A DNA stretch of 52,560 nt from Bacteroidales bacterium (GTDB lineage: Bacteria; Bacteroidota; Bacteroidia; Bacteroidales; 4484-276): the NCBI GenBank assembly GCA_014860585.1, contig JACZJL010000153.1, positions 1 to 52,560 of the forward strand, read 5' to 3'. The notes beneath the pieces were generated by a model that made no database searches, was not told the origin of the DNA, and saw nothing but the letters and a program-made list of their open reading frames with translations. How positions within the stretch are numbered: the first letter of the stretch is position 1; each line of letters begins with the position of its first letter. Below are positions 44,502 to 52,560 of the stretch, piece after piece. A program made the translations under genes and the position numbers.

Positions 44502-45993
44502 CTGGTTTGAAAAGTGGGCGACCTATCACCCTTTTAAGATCGCGTTCAAAGAATTTGAAACCGACCGTGAGTACAGCTATTCCCAGTTTAATAAAATGGG
44601 AAACTGTTTTGCTGCGCATCTTCGAGATAACCATGGATTTGCAAAAGGAGACAGACTGGCTGTGATATCAGATAACAACATGGAGTACATTGTTTTATTT
44701 TCGGTTGCCCAAAAACTGGGTATAACCCTGGTACCGCTTAATTACCGTCTAACACCTGCAGAGTTGGACTTTATCGTTGCAAATGCGGATGTGAAGGGGA
44801 TTATTTATGAAAAAAAGTATTTTGATAAGATCAAACATCTTGATTCATTTAATGGAATCGCATTTAAACTGACAATTGAAGAACTTGTAAAATTCAATGA
44901 AACCTGCCTCAATCAAAAAAATACAGTATACCACATTTCGACAACCTTACACGAGGATGATCCCATTTTCATTTTATATACTTCAGGAACTACAGCATTT
45001 CCCAAAGGCGCGCTATACACGCACAAGATGTTGTTCTGGAACAGTATCAACACCGAAATGCGGCTGGACATCACATCAAACGACATTTCGATCAATTGTG
45101 CCCCGCCTTTTCATACAGGAGGCTGGAATGTATTGCTGACTCCTTTTATCCATCACGGTGCATACACCATACTCATGCGTGGATTTGACGCCGAACTGCT
45201 GCTTGAAGTCCTCGAAATGGAGCGTGTAACCATATGGTGGGCAGTGCCAACAATGCTGAGAATGATGGCTGAATCCCCCGTTTTCCAAAAAGTAAAATTG
45301 AACCGGCTCCGCTACCTGATTGTTGGCGGAGAGTCATTGCCAATACCGGTTATCGAGCTTTGGCACCGCAAGGGCGTATTGATCCGCCAGGGTTATGGAC
45401 TTACTGAAGTAGGACCAAATGTAACTTCATTGGATCAAAAGGATGCCATGACTAAAAAAGGATCCATTGGTACGATGAATTTTTATTACCAGGCCAAACT
45501 GGTAAGCGAAAATGATGAAGAAGTGCAGGCAAATGAGCCGGGGCAACTGATTCTGAAAGGTCCGACGGTGACTCCAGGCTATTGGAAAAATGCGGAAGCT
45601 ACTGCTGAATCATTAAGGGATGGCTGGTTTTACACCGGCGATATCATGAAAAAGGATGCTGAAGGCTATTATTATGTGCTCGACCGAATCAAAAATATGT
45701 ACATTTCGGGTGGTGAAAATGTCTACCCTGCCGAGGTGGAGCACATGCTGAGACAACATCCTGCTATTTCGGAAGTGGCCATTATTGGCGTTTCCGATGA
45801 GAGGTGGGGCGAAACAGGGAAAGCTTTTGTTGTGCTAAGGTCAGGTGAAACGCTTACGAATGACGAATTGAACACCTATTGTCTCGAACGTGTTGCCAAA
45901 TACAAAATCCCAAAATATTTTACCTTTGTTCAGGATTTACCAAAAAATGACGCCGGAAAAATTGACCGGAAGAAATTACCTGAAATCCATTGA
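44488..45993 (+). CDS. AMP-binding acyl-CoA synthetase (ligase)
   Basis: This 501-residue enzyme activates a carboxylic acid with ATP to an acyl-adenylate and then to the CoA thioester. Marks: ILYTSGTTAFPKG (P-loop-like A3, about 163-174), GYGLTEVGPN, YYVLDRIKNMYISGGENVYP (A8 hinge) and the C-terminal catalytic Lys491 in NDAGKIDRKK. Length fits FadD13-like fatty/aromatic acyl-CoA ligases. The ATG at 44488 overlaps the symporter end by 14 bases, implying translational coupling. Substrate chain is not determinable. Together with the symporter it forms an import-and-activate pair. Confidence 0.94.
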   Translation: MLTFDWFEKWATYHPFKIAFKEFETDREYSYSQFNKMGNCFAAHLRDNHGFAKGDRLAVISDNNMEYIVLFSVAQKLGITLVPLNYRLTPAELDFIVANADVKGIIYEKKYFDKIKHLDSFNGIAFKLTIEELVKFNETCLNQKNTVYHISTTLHEDDPIFILYTSGTTAFPKGALYTHKMLFWNSINTEMRLDITSNDISINCAPPFHTGGWNVLLTPFIHHGAYTILMRGFDAELLLEVLEMERVTIWWAVPTMLRMMAESPVFQKVKLNRLRYLIVGGESLPIPVIELWHRKGVLIRQGYGLTEVGPNVTSLDQKDAMTKKGSIGTMNFYYQAKLVSENDEEVQANEPGQLILKGPTVTPGYWKNAEATAESLRDGWFYTGDIMKKDAEGYYYVLDRIKNMYISGGENVYPAEVEHMLRQHPAISEVAIIGVSDERWGETGKAFVVLRSGETLTNDELNTYCLERVAKYKIPKYFTFVQDLPKNDAGKIDRKKLPEIH

Positions 45994-46062
45994 CTTTATG
46001 CTGAACCGTGAAAATCAACGTTAGTTAACTTATTCATTTATCAACAAAACATTTATTAAAAC

Positions 46063-46899
46063 ATGAAAAACGCAAAAATGCTCATGCTGCTCTTAGCAGC
46101 CGCTTTGCTTACCTTCACAGCATGCGAAAAAGATGAAGATGAACCAGGTGTTCCAATTGAGATCACAGGTATTGAGATTTCGGATGACAATGCAAGTGTG
46201 AAAGTTACTTTTAATCAGGCACTTTACAGGAACGCCGATAAGACAGGCGCCCTGGCTGCAAACAGCTTTTCACTGACATTTACTGCCACATCGGCTGTTA
46301 CAGCAAGCTATATGGTTGATCATACTGCCGGAAGCGATTTCATCACTTTCAATATTGAATACGAAACCCGCCTGCAGGGAACTGAAGAACTTGCGGTGAA
46401 AGCTTTGGCAAATATGATTTACGGAGCAGAAGGCAACCAACTGAAAGAAGACCTTGAAACAAGCATAGATGTCAAAGATTTGGGAATCATTGGCAACTGG
46501 TCAGCTTATGATGTTTCGGCAATTCTCATCGGACTGGGATTTGACGACTCACTTTATGCCAATTTCAAGGCGGATCAAAGCTATCTGGTTACTGCCTTTG
46601 TTGGGGGATTCCCGGTTGTTTTGGAAGGCACTTATGAGATGAACAAAACCACCTACGACGATATGTGGGAAATCTCACTGAATCAGACCAAACAAAACGG
46701 ACAAGCCACTGACCTGACGAGTGAAGGGATTTTTAAGATTTTCTATGAAGGAACTGCCTCCATGTGGTACGAAGTAGCGCAGGTTGATCCAGCCATAGCA
46801 GGAGTAACACCCCCCACTGCCCAGCAGGGTTTTGGAAGCACCAGCAATGGAGCCTATGGTACTGCCAATGTACAGAAATACAACTGGATCGGGCAATAA
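46063..46899 (+). CDS. Acidic surface lipoprotein, Ig-like N-terminal domain, unknown function
   Basis: This 278-residue lipoprotein has lipobox Cys21 followed by EKDEDEPG, an acidic signal typical of surface-exposed Bacteroidota lipoproteins. Residues about 30-135 look like an SbsA-type Ig-like domain (ITGIEISDDNASVKVTFNQA). The rest contains a lipocalin-like stretch (IIGNWSAYDVSAILIGLGFD, GTYEMNKTTYDDMWEISLN); that assignment is weak. I do not recognise a named family. It starts 69 bases after the acyl-CoA ligase stop, without an obvious promoter, and ends at a terminator, so it may be in the symporter-ligase operon and bind the same substrate outside the cell (inference). Confidence 0.8.
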   Translation: MKNAKMLMLLLAAALLTFTACEKDEDEPGVPIEITGIEISDDNASVKVTFNQALYRNADKTGALAANSFSLTFTATSAVTASYMVDHTAGSDFITFNIEYETRLQGTEELAVKALANMIYGAEGNQLKEDLETSIDVKDLGIIGNWSAYDVSAILIGLGFDDSLYANFKADQSYLVTAFVGGFPVVLEGTYEMNKTTYDDMWEISLNQTKQNGQATDLTSEGIFKIFYEGTASMWYEVAQVDPAIAGVTPPTAQQGFGSTSNGAYGTANVQKYNWIGQ

Positions 46900-46918
46900 A
46901 CCTGAAATTATTTTCCCG

Positions 46919-46959
46919 GTCACCTGGCAGATCATTTTTGCCAGGTGACTGTTTTTTTT
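46919..46959 (+). terminator. Terminator of the symporter-ligase-lipoprotein operon
   Basis: Perfect 11-base arms GTCACCTGGCA / TGCCAGGTGAC with a 9-base loop are followed by TGTTTTTTTT, 19 bases after the stop. A possible upstream start of the next frame at 46938 lies inside this loop, which argues against that start. Confidence 0.92.
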
Positions 46960-46994
46960 GGTCTGATATGCTGTTTCAAAAAAAACTATTGAGA

Positions 46995-48605
46995 ATGAAA
47001 AAAAAGATTTACCCCCTCCTATTCATTATCTTGTTTTTGTTCACCATATTGCCGGTAAAATCTCAAGATCCCGGGATTTCACTCTCAAGCAATTACATTG
47101 GTTATTTCGAAAAGCAAGTACCCCGAAAAGCCGAAAAGGAATTTCAATTTATCGCCTATTTCATTAACCAGGGGGTATCATCCAATTTTTACGCAGAAAA
47201 TGTTTTCATGCGCGGACAGGTGATCGGACGTATGTTTGGAGACAACACCACGCGAACCGCCGACACACTCACTTCGGTTTACTTCGAGCAGAGGATCATT
47301 CCATTTTTCATTTATCAGCCAAAACTCTTTAATGGAAAAGCCACACTCAGGGCATCCTTTGAAATAGACTGGACATGGGGCGATGTAGCTTACAGCACAG
47401 GAGGCAATCTCGGCGGCGCCATCTCATCAGACCAGGTAAATATTCAAACCCAGAACATTGTTGTGGAATACCAGCCTTCGCCCGGATGGACAATCAACCT
47501 CGGTATGCAGCGTCTTTTTGATACTCCTTATGATACATACCGCACTTTTTTCGAGAAAATGTCGAACACCGGTTACCGTCTGATGTACTGGGGAACTGAT
47601 GCGGTAGGAGTAAAAGTAAACCGGAGCAAAGATTTCTCCCGGTGGTCGTTTGCTTATTACCAGCTTTATGAAAATCAGGTTGAAAAGGATGATGATGTTA
47701 CCCTGCAATTTGTAACTTACGAAACTGATCTTACACCCAAATGGAAAGCTGGCGCCTCTGCACATTATGTTCGTGACCGAAGCAATGGCGACGGCGGAGT
47801 TTCTATTTACGGCCAGGGACCTACCAGCCGGTTGACAGAATACAACGGCACTTTCCGTTTCCGTTTTGCCGAAAAAACTAAAACCGATGTAGTCTGGATG
47901 GGCGGGTTTTTTAGTAGAAATGCTGATTTTATGATGGATCGGTTCCGGATGACCGGGTTTGCCAACTACAATTTCGGAAAACTAAGTCTGGAAGATGGTG
48001 ACGGATGGAAAAATGGAGCTGATATCGGCGGACTGGGCGCCAACCTGAAACTCGGTTACCGCTATGGACAGACCACAGAGGATGTCTTGGATGCTGATCT
48101 GTTGTTTTCAACGGGTGATCAGGATGCCCTTGACGATAAAAAATATTCGGGCGTAATCACAGGAAATACATGGGGAGCGCCTGCCGGAATCTTTATCAGC
48201 AGTGGGTCTTATATTCTTTTTCCCCATGGAAATGTTGTCAACAGGTTTACTCCATTAATTGCCGACCTTTCAAATATGGGTTACGGAATGACCGGAACTG
48301 TGCTCAATGCCAGCCGCGCTTTTGTTCCAAACCGTTTCAGCGGAAAAATAGGGACGGCATGGGCCATGAGCAATGTAACTCCAAAAAATGGTGGACAACA
48401 GATTGCTATGGAACTTAACGGCGTCCTGAAATACCAGATCGGTGTTTATATGAGTTTCGAGTTGCACGGCGCTTATGCATGGCTCGGCGACTTTTACGAC
48501 AGCAACAGCGATTCTCACAGCTATTACGTAAATGGCTCAAGTTCGGGTGAAAGACCGATAAACCCATGGACTGCCTTCATTGTTTACAAATGGCTGATGT
48601 TTTAA
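46995..48605 (+). CDS. Outer-membrane beta-barrel protein (porin-like)
   Basis: This 536-residue protein starts at ATG 46995 with a signal peptide (MKKKIYPLLFIILFLFTILP, cleavage near VKSQ). Starts at 46938 or 46968 lie in the terminator or just after it. The mature protein is rich in alternating hydrophobic strands (GKLSLEDGDGWKNG, ANLKLGYRYGQTT, GVLKYQIGVYMSFELHGAYAW) and ends with an aromatic residue after TAFIVYKWLMF, as outer-membrane barrels do. A relation to alginate-export-like or DUF1302-like porins is possible but unproven. Position suggests outer-membrane entry of the solute handled by the upstream symporter and ligase (inference). Confidence 0.8.
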   Translation: MKKKIYPLLFIILFLFTILPVKSQDPGISLSSNYIGYFEKQVPRKAEKEFQFIAYFINQGVSSNFYAENVFMRGQVIGRMFGDNTTRTADTLTSVYFEQRIIPFFIYQPKLFNGKATLRASFEIDWTWGDVAYSTGGNLGGAISSDQVNIQTQNIVVEYQPSPGWTINLGMQRLFDTPYDTYRTFFEKMSNTGYRLMYWGTDAVGVKVNRSKDFSRWSFAYYQLYENQVEKDDDVTLQFVTYETDLTPKWKAGASAHYVRDRSNGDGGVSIYGQGPTSRLTEYNGTFRFRFAEKTKTDVVWMGGFFSRNADFMMDRFRMTGFANYNFGKLSLEDGDGWKNGADIGGLGANLKLGYRYGQTTEDVLDADLLFSTGDQDALDDKKYSGVITGNTWGAPAGIFISSGSYILFPHGNVVNRFTPLIADLSNMGYGMTGTVLNASRAFVPNRFSGKIGTAWAMSNVTPKNGGQQIAMELNGVLKYQIGVYMSFELHGAYAWLGDFYDSNSDSHSYYVNGSSSGERPINPWTAFIVYKWLMF

Positions 48606-48877
48606 CCCTAATCCCTAACCTGGACAAGCCAGAAATCACAAAATACAATAAACAAATCTAAAATAAAACTCTCCACAGGAGTCATTATGACAATGTTCAA
48701 AAGATCAAAATTCCAAACAGTGAAATCAGCAGTGAATGTGTAACAGTTTGGGGTAATTGTATTTTTTTAATTTCGTATTTATTTGTCTTTTGACATTTGT
48801 CATTTTCCTATGGATGCCTTCGGCAGAAAATTTTGCCAAAACAAGCAAGAAATAAAAAAATAAGATACTACTGAGCT

Positions 48878-49867
48878 ATGAAAATTCAACATTTACAATC
48901 CAAACTGGTATTTGCAATACTTCTGGTTATGACCTTAGCATCACCGAAAATGACTTCCGCACAAAGTAGCCTGCACCCTTATCGAAACATCGAACCCCTC
49001 AAATCATTCAACGATTTGGATTACCCGTTTGAAGTCAAATACGCCAACCTGCCCGGCAATATAAAATTGGCTTACGTTGACGAAGGTCGTGGCGAACAAA
49101 CCATAATTTTCATTCATGGACTTGGAAGCTATCTCAAAGCCTGGGAAAAGAACATTACAGGATTAAAAGATCAATACCGCTGCATTGCTGTCGATCTTCC
49201 CGGATATGGCAAATCGTCCAAAAAACCGCACAGCGGGATGATGTCTTTTTATGCCGGCGTAATCAATGACTTTATTGATGAACTTAATCTGGAAAACGTT
49301 GTACTGGCAGGACATTCGATGGGCGGACAGATTTCGGTGATGTTTGCTATCAATTATCCGGATAAAGTGCAAAAGTTGATCCTCGCAGCCCCCGCCGGAT
49401 TCGAAGAATTCAACAAAGGACAAAAGCAATGGTTTCGCGATGTGATGACCCTTGAGGGTGTGATGAAAACCACCGTAGAGCAAATCCAGACTAACCTGGC
49501 ATACAACTTTTACAATATGCCTGATGATGCTGAATTTATGATCACCGACCGCATTGCCATGCGCAGTGCCAATGACTTTGAGGCCTATTGCTATGCCGTT
49601 GTTCAGTCGGTGAATGGCATGGTGGATGAACCCGTGATTGAATTGCTTCCAACTGTCAAACACCCTACGTTGATCCTTTTCGGTGAATTTGACAACCTGA
49701 TCCCAAACCGGTTTCTAAATCCAGACAAAACTGAAACCATTGCCAGAAAAGGACATGAGAAACTGCCTGACAGCAAACTTGTGATCATCCCTGATTGCGG
49801 GCACTTTTTACAATTCGAGAAACCGGATGTATTCAACCAGGAAGTGAAAGGATTTTTGGTAGAATAA
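48878..49867 (+). CDS. Exported alpha/beta hydrolase
   Basis: This 329-residue protein has an N-terminal signal peptide (hydrophobic VFAILLVMTLA, cleavage near TSAQ at 29), so it acts in the periplasm or beyond. The hydrolase fold shows the oxyanion HGLGSY (80-85), nucleophile Ser147 in GHSMGG, Asp272 in GEFDN and His309 in DCGHF. Closest in look are esterases and C-C hydrolases of the lipase/haloperoxidase-like group; an ester substrate is likely but the exact one is unknown. It lies 272 bases after the barrel gene without a clear promoter or terminator and has the same direction. Confidence 0.92.
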   Translation: MKIQHLQSKLVFAILLVMTLASPKMTSAQSSLHPYRNIEPLKSFNDLDYPFEVKYANLPGNIKLAYVDEGRGEQTIIFIHGLGSYLKAWEKNITGLKDQYRCIAVDLPGYGKSSKKPHSGMMSFYAGVINDFIDELNLENVVLAGHSMGGQISVMFAINYPDKVQKLILAAPAGFEEFNKGQKQWFRDVMTLEGVMKTTVEQIQTNLAYNFYNMPDDAEFMITDRIAMRSANDFEAYCYAVVQSVNGMVDEPVIELLPTVKHPTLILFGEFDNLIPNRFLNPDKTETIARKGHEKLPDSKLVIIPDCGHFLQFEKPDVFNQEVKGFLVE

Positions 49868-50005
49868 GCATCCCTTTTGAATCATTATGTTTTGAATCCA
49901 TCAATACTCAGCCCACGTTTTTTCCGTCCAACATGTTCATTTCAGAACCACTGGAACACCTTTCTCCCGGGCAGAGATCGATTTGTTCTGGGACCTTTGC
50001 CTGGA

Positions 50006-52150
50006 TTAATCAAATGAAATAGTGCAGCTATCTGATACTCTTACCAGGTAAGACTTGCCGGGTAATAGATGCTGAATGGTGTTGATACCCTGCTCAGGCC
50101 AGAAAACCTTCCATCCAGCTGCCTCTTGCATGAACTCAACAAAAGGAAGATTTTCTCCGAATGCCGCGCCAATTTCAATGGGTTCCTCAGAAAGGACAGA
50201 GATCAGGTTCCATCCCATTTGAAGTTGAATTGACCTATTTTCGGGTTTAAATCCAGTGATAATCAAATCAGTATCCTCATTTACCTTGATCAGATATCCA
50301 TTCCTGTAATTCCAGGTTTGAATGTCGTTGACATTGTTCACCGGATAGTAACTCTGATACAAATCCTGCATGATGACAAATTCATCGTCAATAATTGCTA
50401 ATACTTCTTCTACGTCATTATAGGCCGGCATGAGGTAAGAGGACACTCCGTTCCATCCCTGTCGGAGAGAAATTGTATGGGAATCCATCTGAAGTTGGGC
50501 AGGATTTTCGATAAAACGCATGACGACAAAATCATTTAGGGTGGAATTATAGGAATTTACACTACCTGCCAGCACAAATTTCCCATCAGGTTGCAAAGCA
50601 ATCCCATTCACCTGACAAAGTAAGGGACTCCCCTCTTCAACAATTTGATAAACCGGCGTACCAAACTCAACATCCTTGGTTCCGTCCAGATTATACCGCA
50701 TTGCGGAAAAATTTTCACCCATTACTGAATGCCCAATCACGATTTTCCCATCGAAAAAAACCATATTTCCCGTTACCGTACCCCATACAAGATCGTCCAT
50801 GACAAATCCGTTATCACCAAAGTCGCTGATATTAGCTCCGGTCACGGGATCTTTTTTCATCAACCATATTTTCCCTCCGCCCGTGCTGGATCCCATCATA
50901 TAAAGATGATTATCAGGTCCCAATGCAATACTTCTAATTGATTGGTTATTATTGGTTCCCGGACGATCTTCAACTGCTACACCCAAATTTCCGAATGCAA
51001 CATCCAGTGCTCCATTCATAGTCAATTTGTAAATAAAATACTTATTCCCGATAAAATTTCCATCACCGCTGTTAACAGCAAGATAAATGCTTCCATCTTC
51101 TATGTTGGTTGGAGGAAAAATCGCTTCAAGACGCTCCTGATAACTTTCAGCATAATTTATACCAGACGTGAAAAGAGTCAGTTTCCCCTCTTCGCCAAAG
51201 GTCGGATCAAGTGTACCGTTGGTCAGGTACCTGGCAATATTGCATCGCATCGGAGCTCCCCATCCTCCTGCACACAAGCCGCCATATCCTCCCGCAAGAA
51301 TTTTCCCGTCAGGTTGCAGTACAAGGCTTGTAAAAATATCACTGCTGTATCCCCCTGGCTCAGAGGATTTGGTAAAATTGGTAACCACGATACCATTGCT
51401 CCCAAAATCAGCATCAATATCTCCGTTGATCAGGTACCTGACCAGGAAAAAATTTGAAAAAGCAAAGCAGGCGCCACCATCACTCATAGAAGATCCTCCG
51501 ACTATGATCTTCCCGTCCGGCTGCACTGCCATTGCTTTGACTTCCCATGGCTGAATACCCGGAATGGCTGTGATTACCCGGCCGTTTTGTCCAAAAAAGT
51601 TATCAAGTTGTCCGTCCGCGTCGAAGCGGGTAACGATAATATTTACAATATCAATTCCACTGCTTCCTGTCAATCCTGTTTTAGCAGCACCGGCAACAAC
51701 AATTTTCTGTTCAGGTGCTATCTTTACATCAGCAGCCCAATCATCCAGATCATTCGACAGAAAGTCTTCTCTAAAAATTCCATTGCTTTGAAATCCTGCA
51801 TCATACACCATCCCTTGCCTGATCAGAAAGGGTTCGCTGGTATAGATTTTTTCATAAACAGGACCGTCAAACATCCTGAAATTGAAATACCCTGTTTCGG
51901 TTCTTCCTTCAAAAGTCAAATCGCCTGAAACAGATAAGTCAATGTACTGATAAGTCAGGTATTCCTGATCCGCTGCTGAAACTGGGTACAGGCCTATCCA
52001 GCTCCCCTCGGTACCGCTGGCGCCATCGTATGCAATAGGAATCGAAACGAGGGTTGCCACATTCTGAGAGGGCAAAACAATGCTTTGTGGTTTGACTGCA
52101 CTAAAGGAGCAAACCAGGAAAACCAACAAAAAGTAAAAGTTGAATCTCAT
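50006..52150 (-). CDS. Secreted delta-60 repeat protein with tandem GW/YWP domain
   Basis: This 714-residue protein has a signal peptide (MRFNFYFLLVFLVCSFSAVKPQ). Residues about 25-115 form a beta domain. Residues about 140-545 hold about seven delta-60 repeats (TIGR02608 pattern), seen as AVQPDGKIIVGG, VLQPDGKILAGG and ALQPDGKFVLAGS with FGxxG segments (DADFGSNGIV). The C-terminal 160 residues are two copies of a GW..GY domain (GWNGVSSYLMP, YYPVNNVNDI; GWNLIS, FWPEQGINTI, GKSYLV), the same pair as in the gene at 2-2326. Unlike the other large secreted proteins here it has no T9SS sorting domain, so the final location is unclear. A promoter-like pair lies upstream. Confidence 0.9.
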   Translation of the reverse strand: MRFNFYFLLVFLVCSFSAVKPQSIVLPSQNVATLVSIPIAYDGASGTEGSWIGLYPVSAADQEYLTYQYIDLSVSGDLTFEGRTETGYFNFRMFDGPVYEKIYTSEPFLIRQGMVYDAGFQSNGIFREDFLSNDLDDWAADVKIAPEQKIVVAGAAKTGLTGSSGIDIVNIIVTRFDADGQLDNFFGQNGRVITAIPGIQPWEVKAMAVQPDGKIIVGGSSMSDGGACFAFSNFFLVRYLINGDIDADFGSNGIVVTNFTKSSEPGGYSSDIFTSLVLQPDGKILAGGYGGLCAGGWGAPMRCNIARYLTNGTLDPTFGEEGKLTLFTSGINYAESYQERLEAIFPPTNIEDGSIYLAVNSGDGNFIGNKYFIYKLTMNGALDVAFGNLGVAVEDRPGTNNNQSIRSIALGPDNHLYMMGSSTGGGKIWLMKKDPVTGANISDFGDNGFVMDDLVWGTVTGNMVFFDGKIVIGHSVMGENFSAMRYNLDGTKDVEFGTPVYQIVEEGSPLLCQVNGIALQPDGKFVLAGSVNSYNSTLNDFVVMRFIENPAQLQMDSHTISLRQGWNGVSSYLMPAYNDVEEVLAIIDDEFVIMQDLYQSYYPVNNVNDIQTWNYRNGYLIKVNEDTDLIITGFKPENRSIQLQMGWNLISVLSEEPIEIGAAFGENLPFVEFMQEAAGWKVFWPEQGINTIQHLLPGKSYLVRVSDSCTISFD

Positions 52151-52317
52151 AAAATGATCTCCTATAAATTAATTATTGAAAAGATGAACTGATAGCCGAG
52201 TTGTTGGTATTAAGAACGAAATTAAATTTTGATACGTGATCTGTATTTACATTTCTTCAAATCTTGTATCACGAAAGAAGTTAGAGCATTCATTTTTTGC
52301 AATTGCAAACATAGATC

Positions 52318-52351
52318 AAAATTAAATAATAATTTTACTTTGTGGACAAAA
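52318..52351 (-). promoter_or_regulatory. Possible promoter for the delta-60 repeat gene
   Basis: On the minus strand TTTG (52351-52348) and TAATTTTG (52325-52318) are 22 bases apart. The leader to the ATG at 52150 would be about 160 bases. Confidence 0.4.
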
Positions 52352-52379
52352 TAAAGTATTCAATCACTGGGGCTTCAAA

Positions 52380-52560
52380 ATGATAAAAAATGTTGATGGT
52401 TTAACAGATTTTACCTTTAAAAAACTGGACTTCGATGGACTGAAAACGCTGGTGAAATGGGCAGAGGCTGAAGGCTGGAACCCTGGTGAGTATGATGCCG
52501 ATGTGTTTTGGGCAACCGACCCGGATGGTTATTGGGGTTATTATTACCGGGGTGAACTGA
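52380..52560 (+). CDS. GNAT-family N-acetyltransferase, 3' partial
   Basis: The frame from ATG 52380 runs to the right edge (60 codons and one base). Its translation contains [19 protein letters not shown] and [16 protein letters not shown], the N-terminal pattern of YitH-like GNAT acetyltransferases (WA..EGWNPG..D...F...DP.G). These use acetyl-CoA to acetylate an amine; the acceptor is unknown. The acetyl-CoA site lies beyond the edge. The gene is divergent from the delta-60 repeat gene. A weak TACTTTG-like box lies at about 52337. Confidence 0.75.
   Translation, partial: MIKNVDGLTDFTFKKLDFDGLKTLVKWAEAEGWNPGEYDADVFWATDPDGYWGYYYRGEL

Overview
The window is chromosomal DNA of a Bacteroidota bacterium, most likely an environmental member of the Bacteroidales or a related order; the order is inference. 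Evidence: six proteins end in type A sorting domains of the type 9 secretion system (T9SS); gldF and gldG are present; there is a SusC/SusD pair; lipoboxes are followed by acidic residues; and TAnnTTTG -7 boxes typical of the phylum recur upstream of genes. I saw no rRNA, tRNA, CRISPR array, phage gene or transposase, and no gene for a transcription factor.

Layout. (1) 2-2326: 3' end of a large repeat-built T9SS surface protein, then gdhA (2614-3966). (2) 4137-9925, minus strand: gldF, gldG, a TMTC-like multi-membrane/TPR protein and a DUF4340 protein, apparently one transcription direction starting near 9.95 kb. (3) 10439-27820: very large secreted proteins: a 2868-residue PKD/beta-helix giant with six tandem 92-residue repeats, a beta-propeller/CARDB protein, an SBBP-repeat protein and a protein with carbohydrate-module-like and DUF4397 domains. 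(4) 28115-34299: susC, susD and a SusE/F-like lipoprotein, divergent from the DUF4397 gene. A 34-bp near-perfect palindrome lies between the two, and a copy of its half-site lies just upstream of the susC start. (5) 34662-37884, minus strand: a small T9SS protein with a CxxCH motif and a prolyl oligopeptidase lipoprotein. (6) 38466-41489: aconitase and a FabG/PhaB-like reductase in an apparent operon. (7) 41732-49867: a KAS III-like protein lacking the usual His and Asn, a sodium:solute symporter overlapping an acyl-CoA ligase, an acidic lipoprotein, an outer-membrane beta-barrel and an exported alpha/beta hydrolase. (8) 50006-52150, minus strand: a delta-60 repeat protein that shares a tandem C-terminal domain with the first gene. 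(9) 52380 to the edge: start of a GNAT acetyltransferase.

How the parts may work together. Groups 1, 3, 5 and 8 are cell-surface or secreted proteins, and the GT-C-like TPR protein could modify such proteins. Group 4 resembles a glycan uptake locus without its enzymes. Group 7 contains the parts needed to pass an ester or carboxylic acid through the outer membrane, hydrolyse it, import it with sodium and activate it to a CoA thioester. These links are inferences from gene content and order. The best candidates for something new are the palindromic operator pair at susC, the active-site-altered KAS III protein in its transport/activation neighbourhood, the AABB-ordered domain protein at 26036-27820, and the tandem GW/YWP domain shared by two distant genes.
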